64,000 nt of DNA from JAHEAO01 sp041633555 (GTDB lineage Bacteria; Pseudomonadota; Alphaproteobacteria; Rhodobacterales; Rhodobacteraceae), in the NCBI GenBank assembly GCA_041633555.1, contig JBFKFZ010000008.1, forward strand, positions 1-64,000, given 5' to 3'. A program made the translations under genes and the position numbers. A model generated the notes under the pieces. The model worked only from the letters and a program-made list of their open reading frames with translations, had not been told where the DNA came from and did no database searches. Shown one piece after another: positions 42,559 through 51,315 of the stretch; the stretch's first letter is position 1, and each line of letters begins with the position of its first letter.

Positions 42559-43619
42559 GCCTGAAGGCAGATGAAACGGGGGCGCGCTTCGGCGCCCCTC
42601 CGGCATGGCTGTGGAAAACCGGCAGCCTGATCACCACGCTGGCAATGACCTTCTTCGGCCTGTTGCTCGTGACGTTTCTGATCGGCCGCATCGTTCCGGT
42701 CGATCCGGTTCTGGCGGTCGTCGGCGACCGGGCATCGCAATCGGTCTATGACAAGGCCTATATCGAGCTTGGCCTCGACAAACCGCTCTATGAACAATTC
42801 TGGATCTATCTCCAGAAGATGATGACAGGCGATCTTGGCCAGTCTTTCCTGACCAAGAAAGACATCACCGAGGATATCCTGCGGGTTTTTCCCGCAACGC
42901 TGGAGTTGGCCACGGTCGGTATCATCATCGGAACAGTCCTTGGCCTGCCGATGGGGGTGCTGGCCGCGGTGAAACAGGGCAGGATCGCCGATCAGTTGGT
43001 CCGGGTGCTGGGGCTCGTCGGCTATTCCGCGCCGATCTTCTGGCTGGGGCTCCTGGCGTTACTCGTGTTTTACGCCCAGCTCGGCTGGGTCGCCGGGCCG
43101 GGTCGGATCGACATCGCTTACGAGTACTCTGTGACCCAAACCACGGGACTTCTGCTGATCGACAGCGCCATGCAGGGTCAGTGGGAAGCCTTCCGCAACG
43201 TAGTTTCGCACATCATCCTGCCAGCCTCGCTGCTGGGATATTTCTCGATGGCCTATATCAGCCGGATGACTCGCAGCTTCATGCTGAACGAGCTGGCGCA
43301 GGAATACATCACCACCGCCCGCGTCAAGGGCGTGCCGGAATGGAGGATCATCTGGGTTCATGCCCTGCGCAATGCCGCCGTGCCGCTGGTCACGGTGATC
43401 GCGCTCAGCTACGCCAACCTGCTTGAGGGCTCGGTGCTGACCGAAACGGTCTTTGCCTGGCCCGGGCTCGGGCAGTATCTGACCAACTCCCTGCAGAATG
43501 CCGACATGAATGCCGTACTTGGCGGTACGCTGGTGATTGGCGTGATCTTCGTCGGTCTGAATCTGCTTTCGGACCTTCTCTACACGTTGCTCGACCCGAG
43601 GGTCCGGAGGCGCGGATGA
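42555..43619 (+). CDS. Peptide ABC transporter permease, DppB type
   Basis: A 354-residue permease with six main hydrophobic segments. TFLIGRIVPVDPVLAVVG and YIELGLDKPLYEQFW are the DppB-type N-terminal loop, and EYITTARVKGVPEWRIIWVHALRNA is the EAA loop that contacts the ATPases. The start lies four bases inside the binding-protein gene. Pairs with the DppC-type protein encoded next. Confidence 0.92.
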   Translation: MSLKADETGARFGAPPAWLWKTGSLITTLAMTFFGLLLVTFLIGRIVPVDPVLAVVGDRASQSVYDKAYIELGLDKPLYEQFWIYLQKMMTGDLGQSFLTKKDITEDILRVFPATLELATVGIIIGTVLGLPMGVLAAVKQGRIADQLVRVLGLVGYSAPIFWLGLLALLVFYAQLGWVAGPGRIDIAYEYSVTQTTGLLLIDSAMQGQWEAFRNVVSHIILPASLLGYFSMAYISRMTRSFMLNELAQEYITTARVKGVPEWRIIWVHALRNAAVPLVTVIALSYANLLEGSVLTETVFAWPGLGQYLTNSLQNADMNAVLGGTLVIGVIFVGLNLLSDLLYTLLDPRVRRRG

Positions 43620-44533
43620 ACTTGACCGAATCTTCCCGGCGCGAGTGGCTTCTGTCGGATCACCCCGCTTCGCGGCGACAGGCCCGGCTGGGCCAGATGT
43701 ACCGCACCTGGCTGACTTTCCGGCGCAACAAGCTGGCCATGATCGGGCTTGTTGTCGTGCTTCTGCTGGTAATGATAGCGATCTTTGCCGACGTCATCGC
43801 TCCGTACGACCCGATCGTAGGCGGCGACCTGCGCACCGCCCGACTGCAGCCGCCCTCCTGGACATATTTGATGGGCACTGACGATCAGGCCCGCGACATC
43901 TTCAGCCGCGTCGTCCACGGCTCGCGGCTGACATTGATGGTCGTGGCATTGGTGGCGATCATTGCCACACCGATCGGTCTGCTGGTCGGTACGACAGCGG
44001 GCTATTTCGGCGGTTGGGTCGATACGGTGCTGATGCGGATCACTGACATCTTCCTCGCCTTTCCGCGGCTGATATTAGCGCTGGCCTTCGTTGCCGCCCT
44101 CGGTCCCGGTATCGAGAATGCGATCATCGCAATTGCGATCACCTCCTGGCCGCCCTATGCCCGGCTTGCCCGCGCCGAAACGCTGACCATCCGCGACACC
44201 GACTATATCGCCGCGATCCGTCTGCAGGGCGCCTCCCCGGCGCGGATCATCTCGGGTCATGTCGTGCCCCTGTGCCTGTCGTCGGTCATCATCCGGGTCA
44301 CGCTCGACATGGCCGGGATCATTCTCACTGCGGCCGGCCTGGGTTTTCTAGGCCTCGGGGCGCAGCCACCGCAGCCCGAATGGGGCGCTATGATCGCTGC
44401 AGGGCGGCGCTTCCTGATCGACTTCTGGTGGGTCGCCACCATGCCCGGAATCGCCATCTTCACCGTCTCGTTGGGGTTCAACCTGCTGGGCGATGGCCTG
44501 CGCGACGTCCTGGACCCGAAGGGGCGGGGATGA
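43616..44533 (+). CDS. Peptide ABC transporter permease, DppC type
   Basis: A 305-residue permease. It has an N-terminal soluble stretch, the FRRNKLAMIGLVVVLLLVMIAIF helix, the PPSWTYLMGTDDQARDIFSRVV motif (the usual 'GTD..GRD' block of DppC), and the EAA loop DYIAAIRLQGASPARIISGHVVP. Overlaps its neighbours at both ends by four bases (ATGA). Forms the second half of the translocation channel. Confidence 0.92.
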   Translation: MNLTESSRREWLLSDHPASRRQARLGQMYRTWLTFRRNKLAMIGLVVVLLLVMIAIFADVIAPYDPIVGGDLRTARLQPPSWTYLMGTDDQARDIFSRVVHGSRLTLMVVALVAIIATPIGLLVGTTAGYFGGWVDTVLMRITDIFLAFPRLILALAFVAALGPGIENAIIAIAITSWPPYARLARAETLTIRDTDYIAAIRLQGASPARIISGHVVPLCLSSVIIRVTLDMAGIILTAAGLGFLGLGAQPPQPEWGAMIAAGRRFLIDFWWVATMPGIAIFTVSLGFNLLGDGLRDVLDPKGRG

Positions 44534-45363
44534 CCGATCTTCTGACCGTAAGGGACTTGCGCATTGCCTTCCCGTCCCGGCAGGGCCCGGTTGAAGTTGT
44601 CCGAGGTGTGTCGTTTGCAATGGGCCGGGAGCGGCTGGGTATCGTCGGCGAATCCGGTTCCGGCAAGTCACAGACCGGCCGCGCTATCCTCGGCCTCACG
44701 CCGTCGCCCGGCAAGGCCACGGCCGACAGGATAGATTTCGACGGAATTGATCTGCGCCATGCCACGAAATCGCAATGGCACGACATTCGCGGCGAACGGA
44801 TCAGCATGGTGATGCAGGATCCAAAATTCTCGCTGAACCCGGTGATGACCATCGGTCGGCAACTGGTCGAAACCTACCGCACCCACCGTAACGCTTCCAG
44901 GACCGAGGCGCGAGAGCGCGGGTTGGAAATGCTGAACGCGGTGCAGATCCGCGACCCCGAACGGGTGATGAACGCCTATCCGCACGAACTTTCCGGCGGC
45001 ATGGGTCAACGCGCGATGATCGCAATGATGCTGGTTACGGAACCCGAACTCTTGATTGCGGACGAGCCGACCTCCGCTCTCGACGTCACGGTGCAGATCG
45101 AGGTTCTGCGCATCCTTGACCGGCTGGTGACCGAGCGGGGAATGGGCCTGATCTTCATCAGTCACGACTTGCGATTGGTCTCGTCCTTCTGCGACCGGGT
45201 GTTGGTGATGTATGCCGGGAAGGTCGTCGAAGAAGTCAGCGCCACAGAACTGACGCGCGCCCGGCACCCATACACGCAAGGGCTCTTCAACTGCCTGCCC
45301 AAAATCGAGGGCGGCCAGCGGCCATTGCCGACACTACAGCGCGATGCGGATTGGGCGCTCTGA
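44530..45363 (+). CDS. Peptide ABC transporter ATPase, DppD type
   Basis: A 277-residue ATPase: Walker A GESGSGKSQTGRAIL, the Q-loop MVMQDPKFSLNPVMT, signature LSGGMGQRAMIAM, Walker B LLIADEPTSALDVTVQ and FISHDLRLV. The C-terminal HPYTQGLFNCLPKIE is the oligopeptide-type extension. ATG 44530 overlaps the permease stop; its own stop shares a base with the next start. Compare DppD/OppD. Confidence 0.92.
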   Translation: MTDLLTVRDLRIAFPSRQGPVEVVRGVSFAMGRERLGIVGESGSGKSQTGRAILGLTPSPGKATADRIDFDGIDLRHATKSQWHDIRGERISMVMQDPKFSLNPVMTIGRQLVETYRTHRNASRTEARERGLEMLNAVQIRDPERVMNAYPHELSGGMGQRAMIAMMLVTEPELLIADEPTSALDVTVQIEVLRILDRLVTERGMGLIFISHDLRLVSSFCDRVLVMYAGKVVEEVSATELTRARHPYTQGLFNCLPKIEGGQRPLPTLQRDADWAL

Positions 45364-46136
45364 TGGGGATCCTCGACGTCGATGACCTTAATGTCACCTT
45401 CAGCAAGGGCGCCGAGCGGGTTCACGCGGTGCGTGGCGTTACCCTTTCGGTCACCGAGGGGGAAAGTTACGGCATCGTCGGTGAGAGCGGCTCGGGCAAG
45501 TCCACGGTTCTGCGCGCCATCTGCGGCCTTGCCCCGGTTACTGGCGGGACTATCCAAATTGAAGGCAAAGAACTTCGCAGCCCGCGTCGCCCGGACTTTT
45601 ACCGCAACGTCCAGATGGTGTTCCAAGATCCCTATGCCTCGCTTCACCCGCGCCATACGGTTGACCGGGTGCTCTCCGAACCGCTTGCCATCCACGGCTT
45701 CAAGGATCGCGAGGCGCGTGTCGAGCGGGCCTTGCAGGAGGTTGGCCTTGGCAAGGGCTTTCGCTTTCGTTACCCGCACCAGCTTTCAGGCGGTCAGCGC
45801 CAGCGCGTTGCCATCGCCCGCGCGCTGATCCTCGAGCCCCGCATTCTCCTGCTCGACGAACCAACCTCCGCCCTCGATGCCTCGATCCAGGCCGAGGTTC
45901 TGAACCTGCTTGACCGGATCCGAAACGAGCGTGGCCTGACTTACGTGCTTGTCAGCCATGACCTGTCGGTCGTGGCGCATATGTGCGAACGGCTGATGGT
46001 CATGCAGCACGGACAAGCGGTCGAGGAAATGACCCGCGAGGGCCTGCAGTCCCGGAAGGCCGCGCAGGATTATACACGCAAACTGCTGATCGCGAGCCTC
46101 GGTTACCGCGCAGCGCAGAAGGAAACGGCAAGTTGA
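45363..46136 (+). CDS. Peptide ABC transporter ATPase, DppF type
   Basis: A 257-residue ATPase: Walker A GESGSGKSTVLRAICGL, Q-loop MVFQDPYASLHPRHTV, signature LSGGQRQRVAIARALI, Walker B ILLLDEPTSALDASIQ, and LVSHDLSVV. Shorter at the C-terminus than the partner ATPase. Starts at ATG 45363 on the previous stop and ends in a TTGA overlap with the dipeptidase start. Confidence 0.92.
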   Translation: MGILDVDDLNVTFSKGAERVHAVRGVTLSVTEGESYGIVGESGSGKSTVLRAICGLAPVTGGTIQIEGKELRSPRRPDFYRNVQMVFQDPYASLHPRHTVDRVLSEPLAIHGFKDREARVERALQEVGLGKGFRFRYPHQLSGGQRQRVAIARALILEPRILLLDEPTSALDASIQAEVLNLLDRIRNERGLTYVLVSHDLSVVAHMCERLMVMQHGQAVEEMTREGLQSRKAAQDYTRKLLIASLGYRAAQKETAS

Positions 46137-47200
46137 CCAACCATTTTCCCGTCTTCGACGGCCATAACGACTTCTTACTGCGCCTTCTACGGGATCGGGG
46201 AAACAGGGGAGAAATCTGGCTGAAAGGGGAAGGGAAAGGCCATCTCGATCTGCCCCGCATGCGCAAGGGCGGCTTTGCGGGTGGCTTTTTCGCGATCTAC
46301 ATTGCGTCGCCTGAGCCTTTCGATGCGCCAGACCGAGACGCGATCATGGAGTCGCCGCCCTACGACCTGCTGCTCGACGACCTGATCGACCACATTGCCG
46401 CTCAACCCGTGGCTCTGGCGATGGCGGGGCATCTGATGTGGATGCAGCGCGCGGCGCCGGATGATTTCCGGGTATGTCACTCGGCCGGCGAGATTCAGGC
46501 TTGCCTTGATACCGGGACAATTGCCGCGATCATGCATATGGAAGGTGCTGAGGCGATTGGCCCGGACCTAGACGCATTGCATGTCTGGCACGCGGCGGGC
46601 TTGCGCAGCCTCGGGCCGGTCTGGAGCCGTCCGACCGTTTTCGGTCACGGTGTGCCCTTCCGCTATCCCGGCAGCCCCGATACCGGGCCCGGCCTGACCG
46701 ATGCAGGCAAGGCGCTGGTCCGGGAATGTAACCAGCTGAGAATCATGCTCGACCTCTCGCATCTGAACGAAAAGGGTTTCGACGATATCGCCGCGCTTTC
46801 CGACGCACCGCTTGTCGCAACCCATTCCAACGCCCATGCCGTTACTCCCGGCTCCCGCAATCTGACCGACCGGCAACTTTCCGTGATCAGGGAAACTGGG
46901 GGCATGGTCGGCCTGAACTTTGCAGTTCAGTTCCTGCGCCCGGATGGCCGCAAGTCGTCCGACATGACGCTGGAACCGATGCTGCAACATCTCGACCACC
47001 TGATCGAGAAGCTGGGCGAGGATCATGTCGGCCTAGGTTCCGATTTTGATGGTGCCACGATGCCGAAGGATATCAAGGACGTTGCCGGTTTGCCGAGGCT
47101 GCAGGACGCGATGACACGGCACGGATACGGGCCCGAACTGATGCGAAAGCTCTGTCACGAGAACTGGATTTCGGTTCTGCGACGAACATGGGGAGCCTGA
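46133..47200 (+). CDS. Membrane dipeptidase, M19 family
   Basis: A 355-residue zinc dipeptidase related to renal dipeptidase. The first metal ligands are in FPVFDGHNDFL (HxD). MHMEGAEAIGPDLDAL carries the bridging glutamate, and further metal/active-site histidines are in LVATHSNAHAV; VGLGSDFDGA closes the site. The start is TTG 46133 within TTGA, coupled to the dppF-type ATPase. Acting on imported dipeptides, it completes an uptake-and-hydrolysis operon. The next gene is convergent, 227 bases away. Confidence 0.9.
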   Translation: MTNHFPVFDGHNDFLLRLLRDRGNRGEIWLKGEGKGHLDLPRMRKGGFAGGFFAIYIASPEPFDAPDRDAIMESPPYDLLLDDLIDHIAAQPVALAMAGHLMWMQRAAPDDFRVCHSAGEIQACLDTGTIAAIMHMEGAEAIGPDLDALHVWHAAGLRSLGPVWSRPTVFGHGVPFRYPGSPDTGPGLTDAGKALVRECNQLRIMLDLSHLNEKGFDDIAALSDAPLVATHSNAHAVTPGSRNLTDRQLSVIRETGGMVGLNFAVQFLRPDGRKSSDMTLEPMLQHLDHLIEKLGEDHVGLGSDFDGATMPKDIKDVAGLPRLQDAMTRHGYGPELMRKLCHENWISVLRRTWGA

Positions 47201-47318
47201 CCGGTGCCCATTGCGACGGGCCGAGGAAACCGGCAAATCCGACTTTGACGACGCGGTAGCGAACTTCCGGTTCAGACACTTGAACACATCGGCGATTGTG
47301 ACCGACCTGGCTCTGACG

Positions 47319-47352
47319 GCGGGATCTTGTTGGACGTCTTACTCGATCCCGC
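47319..47352. terminator. Inverted repeat after the dipeptidase gene
   Basis: GCGGGATC and GATCCCGC are perfect 8-base arms separated by 18 bases, in the 227-base gap between the convergent dipeptidase and amidohydrolase genes. No T-run is seen. Nothing else in this gap is recognisable. Confidence 0.35.
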
Positions 47353-47427
47353 GCGCCATTTCGTCGCCAATTGTGCAGCGGCGCGATCAGTTAGATAGCG
47401 TTGAGCCACAGAGCCTGTGCTGTCCGG

Positions 47428-48267
47428 TCAGACCGCCAGGCCATAGAACTCGACCGCGGTAGCTCCAAAGACCCGCGCCTGTTCTTCGGGCGACAACTCA
47501 GCGGTCAGTTCCATCGCCGCCGATCGCCAGCGTTCATACTCGGCGCGCAGCCGGACCACCGGCCAATCGGATCCCCACATCACCCGCTCCGGGCCGAAGG
47601 CCGAAAGGACGTGACTGGCATAGGGCCGCAGTTGATCCGCCGACCAGTCCTCTTTGGCTTCGGTCACCAGCCCCGACAGCTTGCAGTAAGCGCCCTTTTC
47701 GGCCAGCCGCGACATGCCGTCGGCCCACGGCTTGAAATTCGCGTCGGAGGGATCGCGGATCTGGGGCTTCATGCAATGATCCACGACCACCCGCATGTCG
47801 GGATAGCGAGAGAGCAGGGTCTGAAAATTTGCCAGATGCTGTGGAAATCCCAGCGCATCAAAACTGAGCCCCAGATCGCAGACCGCCTCGAACCCCCACT
47901 GCACGTCGTCTCGCAGCATCCAGTCAACATCCGGAATGTCCTGGATCATCGGTCGCACCCCTAAGAATTTCGGATGCCCCGCCAGCCGCTCTAGATGAGC
48001 CATATGCTCGGGCCGCTCGAAATCGACCCAACCGACCACGCCCGCCACATGCTCGGTCACGTCCGCGATGCCCAGCATGTACTCGGATTCCTCGACCGTC
48101 GCCGCGGCCTGCACCAGCACCGTATGCGTGACCCCGGTCGCCGCCAGCGCCGGGGTCAGATCGGCCGGGCCATAGGTGCGGCAGAGCACCGGATCGTCCT
48201 TCGGCATCCAGTGATAGTCGCCCCGACCGGGATTCCAGTAGTGCTGATGCGCATCAACCTGAACCAT
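47428..48267 (-). CDS. Amidohydrolase-family sugar lactonase (L-fuconolactonase-like)
   Basis: A 279-residue metal-dependent TIM-barrel hydrolase. Motifs are QVDAHQHYWNPGRGDYHW (HxH metal site), RVVVDHCMKPQI and VMWGSDWPVV (closing aspartate). The YHWM and WGSDWPV pattern is shared with L-fuconolactone/L-rhamnonolactone hydrolases. It lies ten bases downstream of an aldo/keto reductase resembling L-fucose dehydrogenase, so lactone ring-opening in an oxidative deoxy-sugar pathway is likely. The substrate is inferred, not shown. Confidence 0.8.
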   Translation of the reverse strand: MVQVDAHQHYWNPGRGDYHWMPKDDPVLCRTYGPADLTPALAATGVTHTVLVQAAATVEESEYMLGIADVTEHVAGVVGWVDFERPEHMAHLERLAGHPKFLGVRPMIQDIPDVDWMLRDDVQWGFEAVCDLGLSFDALGFPQHLANFQTLLSRYPDMRVVVDHCMKPQIRDPSDANFKPWADGMSRLAEKGAYCKLSGLVTEAKEDWSADQLRPYASHVLSAFGPERVMWGSDWPVVRLRAEYERWRSAAMELTAELSPEEQARVFGATAVEFYGLAV

Positions 48268-48276
48268 GTTTCCCCC

Positions 48277-49305
48277 TCAAGGCGTCGGTGCATCGGGCCG
48301 CATCAGACCTTCGGCCTTCAACGCTTCCCACAAATTCGCAGGTATATCCGTCCGCGCGGCAGCCAGGTTGCTCTTCATCTCCGCGACGCCCTGACCGCCG
48401 GGAATGACGGAGACGACAGAGGGGTGATGCAGCGGAAACTGGAATGCCGCATCGACCATCCGCACGCCATGCGCCTTGCAGACTGTTTCGATCCTGCCGA
48501 CTCTCTTCAAGATCTCCGGCGGCGCCGGATCGTAGTTGTAGAACGCTCCCTTGTGCGGCCCGGTTGCCAGAATGCCCGAATTGTAAGGCCCTCCGATCAC
48601 GACGCCGATCCCCCGCGCCTCACACAAGGGCATGAAACTGTCCAGCGACTCCTGTTCCAGCAAAGTGTAGCGCCCGGCCAGAAGGAACAGGTCGAAATCG
48701 CCGCGCTCCGCCAGCCAATGGCATGGCTCCCACTCGTTTACGCCCGCGCCGAACGCCTTGATAACCCCCTGGTCGCGCATGCGCATCAGCGCCCGGTAGC
48801 CGCCGGCCATGAGTTCGGACAGCTTGTCCTCCAGCACTTCCCATGAACCGTGATTTGCCACATCCAGATCGTGTGCGAACAGCACGTCGACATGATCCAC
48901 GCCCAACCGCTCCAGCGAGAATTCCAGAGATCGCATCGTGGCGTCATAGCCGTAATCATAGACCTCGTTGCGTGACGGCACATCGAACCACTTGCCGATC
49001 CCGTCGCGGCTATTTGGCGTCGTGGTCTTCAGGAGCCGCCCGATCTTGGTGGACAGGACATATTCGTCCCGGGGCTTGCCGCGCAGGAACCGGTTCAAGC
49101 GGGTCTCGCTCAGCCCGAACCCGTAAAGCGGCGCCGTGTCGAAATATCGCACCCCGCCCTCCCAGGCCAATTCAAGGATCGCATGCGCTTCGTCATCCGA
49201 GATCGCGCGGTAGAGGTTTCCTAACGGGGCGGTGCCAAACCCAAGCTTGGTGAAACTCAACCCGCCGTTGCCGGTCCGGTCCCAGTGCGTCACGTCCAAA
49301 GCCAT
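48277..49305 (-). CDS. Aldo/keto reductase, D-threo-aldose (L-fucose) dehydrogenase type
   Basis: A 342-residue NAD(P)-dependent TIM-barrel reductase. The catalytic tetrad is visible: D and Y in RYFDTAPLYGFGLSE, K in VLSTKIGRLL and H in VLFAHDLDV. The N-terminal FTKLGFGTAPLGNLYRAI and the length fit D-threo-aldose 1-dehydrogenases, which oxidise L-fucose and similar sugars to lactones. It precedes the lactonase in one operon, and diverges from the BtpA-type gene with 97 bases between starts, which hold the regulatory region. Confidence 0.82.
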   Translation of the reverse strand: MALDVTHWDRTGNGGLSFTKLGFGTAPLGNLYRAISDDEAHAILELAWEGGVRYFDTAPLYGFGLSETRLNRFLRGKPRDEYVLSTKIGRLLKTTTPNSRDGIGKWFDVPSRNEVYDYGYDATMRSLEFSLERLGVDHVDVLFAHDLDVANHGSWEVLEDKLSELMAGGYRALMRMRDQGVIKAFGAGVNEWEPCHWLAERGDFDLFLLAGRYTLLEQESLDSFMPLCEARGIGVVIGGPYNSGILATGPHKGAFYNYDPAPPEILKRVGRIETVCKAHGVRMVDAAFQFPLHHPSVVSVIPGGQGVAEMKSNLAAARTDIPANLWEALKAEGLMRPDAPTP

Positions 49306-49334
49306 ATCGACCCCCGTCTTGCCGAGATCAGACT

Positions 49335-49348
49335 AGTTGGATTCAACT
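49335..49348. promoter_or_regulatory. Small inverted repeat in the divergent AKR/BtpA region
   Basis: AGTTG-GATT-CAACT is a perfect 5-4-5 inverted repeat in the middle of the 97-base divergent region. Its position suits an operator serving both promoters. No regulator gene is in the window to match it. Confidence 0.3.
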
Positions 49349-49402
49349 TGGGAACAAAGCTCTAACGCGCTAGGCTCCGCCAGCACGGTCGGGGGAGAGG
49401 GC

Positions 49403-50215
49403 ATGAGCAAGTTCGAACGCGTTTTCGGGCAGACCAAGCCAGTGATCGGCATGGTCCATCTTGGTGCGCTTCCCGGCACACCGCTGCATGACAAAAAGAC
49501 GGGTCTGGACGGCCTTGTCCGGGCTGCCCGTGCCGACCTGACTGCCTTGCAGGAGGCTGGCTTCGATGCGGTCATGTTCGGCAACGAGAACGACCGGCCC
49601 TATGAGTTCGCCGTCGACACGGCCTCAACCGCCACGATGGCATTTGTGATCGGACGGCTGCGCGAGGAGATCACTGTACCCTTTGGCGTCAACGTCCTTT
49701 GGGATCCGCAATCCACCGTCGCGCTCGCCGCGGCGACCGGAGCCGCATTCGTGCGAGAGATCTTCACCGGCAGCTACGCCTCCGATATGGGACGGTGGAC
49801 ACCTGACGCCGGCCGCGCCATGCGATATCGCGACCGCTTGGGGCGCAGCGACTTGGCGATGCTTTATAATGTCTCTGCCGAGTTTGCCGACAGCCTTGAC
49901 CGGCGTCCCTTGCCGGACCGCGCCCGCAGCGCCGTTTTCTCTTCAATTCCCGATGCCGTGCTGGTTTCAGGTCAGATCACCGGCGAAGCAGCCGCGCTGA
50001 CCGATCTGGAGGCGGTCAAGAAAGCGCTGCCGACGACCCCCGTTCTGGCCAATACCGGCGTCCAGCACCAGACCGTCGCCGATGTTCTGAAGGTCGCGGA
50101 TGGTTGCATTGTGGGCTCGGCACTCAAGGTCGATGGCGATACCTGGAACGCTGTCGACTCGGACCGTGCCGCCGATTTCATGGCGCGCGCCCGTGCCGCG
50201 CGAGGGGGCAGGTGA
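49403..50215 (+). CDS. BtpA/SgcQ family protein
   Basis: A 270-residue TIM-barrel-like protein: PVIGMVHLGALPGTPLHD at the start, GFDAVMFGNENDRPYEF, FGVNVLWDPQSTVALA and the C-terminal VLANTGVQHQTVADVLKVAD with GCIVGSALKVDGDTWN. It matches the BtpA family, named for a cyanobacterial photosystem I assembly factor, and SgcQ of E. coli; the catalytic role is unknown. The VDxDRAADFM tail is typical. ATG 49403 follows GGGGGAGAGG. Its stop overlaps the M42-type gene by one base. Confidence 0.88.
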   Translation: MSKFERVFGQTKPVIGMVHLGALPGTPLHDKKTGLDGLVRAARADLTALQEAGFDAVMFGNENDRPYEFAVDTASTATMAFVIGRLREEITVPFGVNVLWDPQSTVALAAATGAAFVREIFTGSYASDMGRWTPDAGRAMRYRDRLGRSDLAMLYNVSAEFADSLDRRPLPDRARSAVFSSIPDAVLVSGQITGEAAALTDLEAVKKALPTTPVLANTGVQHQTVADVLKVADGCIVGSALKVDGDTWNAVDSDRAADFMARARAARGGR

Positions 50216-51315
50216 TGCCCGACAGCTTGCGCGAGATCCTGATCGACTTGATGGGCGAACCCGGCCTGTCTGGACATGAGGACCGGGTTCGCCGCAACAT
50301 TACCGGCCGGTTGAGCGCTTTGGGCTGCCAAAGCTGGTCGGATCGGGTGGGCAATCTGGTGACGACGTTCGAGGGCGACCCTGGGGCGCCCGTCGTCATG
50401 CTCTTTACCCATATGGATCAGCTCGGTTTTGTCGTGCGGAAGATCGAGGCCGACGGTCTGATCCGGCTGGAACGGCTGGGCGGCGTGCCGGAACGGGCGC
50501 TTGCATCTCAGGCCGTGCTGATTTGCGGTGCCAAGGGCGACCTGCCCGGCGTCATTGCCAACAAGAGCCATCACGCCACACGACCTGAGGAAAAGCACCA
50601 CGTTTTGCCTTTTGCCGAACTCTATGTCGATGCCGGCTTTGCCAGCGCGGCGGAGGCCAATGCAGCGGGGGTCAGGATCGGCACGCCTGTAGTCTACCAC
50701 CCGCGTGTGCTGCCGCTGGCCTCCCCAAGGATCGCCGGAACCTCAGTCGATGATCGCGCCGGCTGTGCGGTGCTGATCAAGGTGGCGGAGACTCTGGCTG
50801 AAAGAACATCCGGTCCTACCGTACATCTCGCGTTCACGGTGCAGGAAGAGTTCAACCTGCGCGGGGCGCTGCCGCTGGCCCAGACGCTTGCCCCCGATAT
50901 CGCGATCCAGATCGACCTGATGTTGGCGACCGACACGCCCGACATGTCGGATCGCGGGGACATGCATCTTGGCAAGGGACCGGGCATGAGCCTCTATTCC
51001 TTCCACGGTCGCGGCACTTTGAACGGCGTCATTCCACACCCCGCGCTGGTGAAACTGGCCGAAGACGCTGCAGAGGCCGAGGCCATTCCGCTGCAACGCT
51101 CGGCACAGGCCGGGGTCTTGACCGATCTTTCCTACGTGCAACTTGTTGGGCAGGGCGTCGCCTCGATCGACCTTGGTTTTCCGATGCGTTATTCGCATTC
51201 CAGCCTCGAGGTCTGCGATCTGACCGACCTGGAGGCATTGGTGCGCCTGCTTGTCGCGATGCTGGGGCGTATCGGGCCGGATTTCAGCCCGAGCCGCGAC
51301 GGGGCGGCGGGATGA
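50215..51315 (+). CDS. M42-family metallopeptidase-like protein (SgcX/FrvX-like)
   Basis: A 366-residue di-zinc hydrolase of peptidase family M42. All expected metal and catalytic residues appear: H in FTHMDQLGF, D in GTSVDDRAGC, paired E-E in TVQEEFNLRG, D in MLATDTPDM and the last H in MRYSHSSLEV. True M42 aminopeptidases trim peptides, but SgcX and FrvX lie in sugar loci of E. coli, and here the gene is wedged between BtpA and a sugar kinase with one- and four-base overlaps. A hydrolase for a sugar conjugate is a reasonable guess; a plain peptidase remains possible. Confidence 0.85.
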   Translation: MPDSLREILIDLMGEPGLSGHEDRVRRNITGRLSALGCQSWSDRVGNLVTTFEGDPGAPVVMLFTHMDQLGFVVRKIEADGLIRLERLGGVPERALASQAVLICGAKGDLPGVIANKSHHATRPEEKHHVLPFAELYVDAGFASAAEANAAGVRIGTPVVYHPRVLPLASPRIAGTSVDDRAGCAVLIKVAETLAERTSGPTVHLAFTVQEEFNLRGALPLAQTLAPDIAIQIDLMLATDTPDMSDRGDMHLGKGPGMSLYSFHGRGTLNGVIPHPALVKLAEDAAEAEAIPLQRSAQAGVLTDLSYVQLVGQGVASIDLGFPMRYSHSSLEVCDLTDLEALVRLLVAMLGRIGPDFSPSRDGAAG

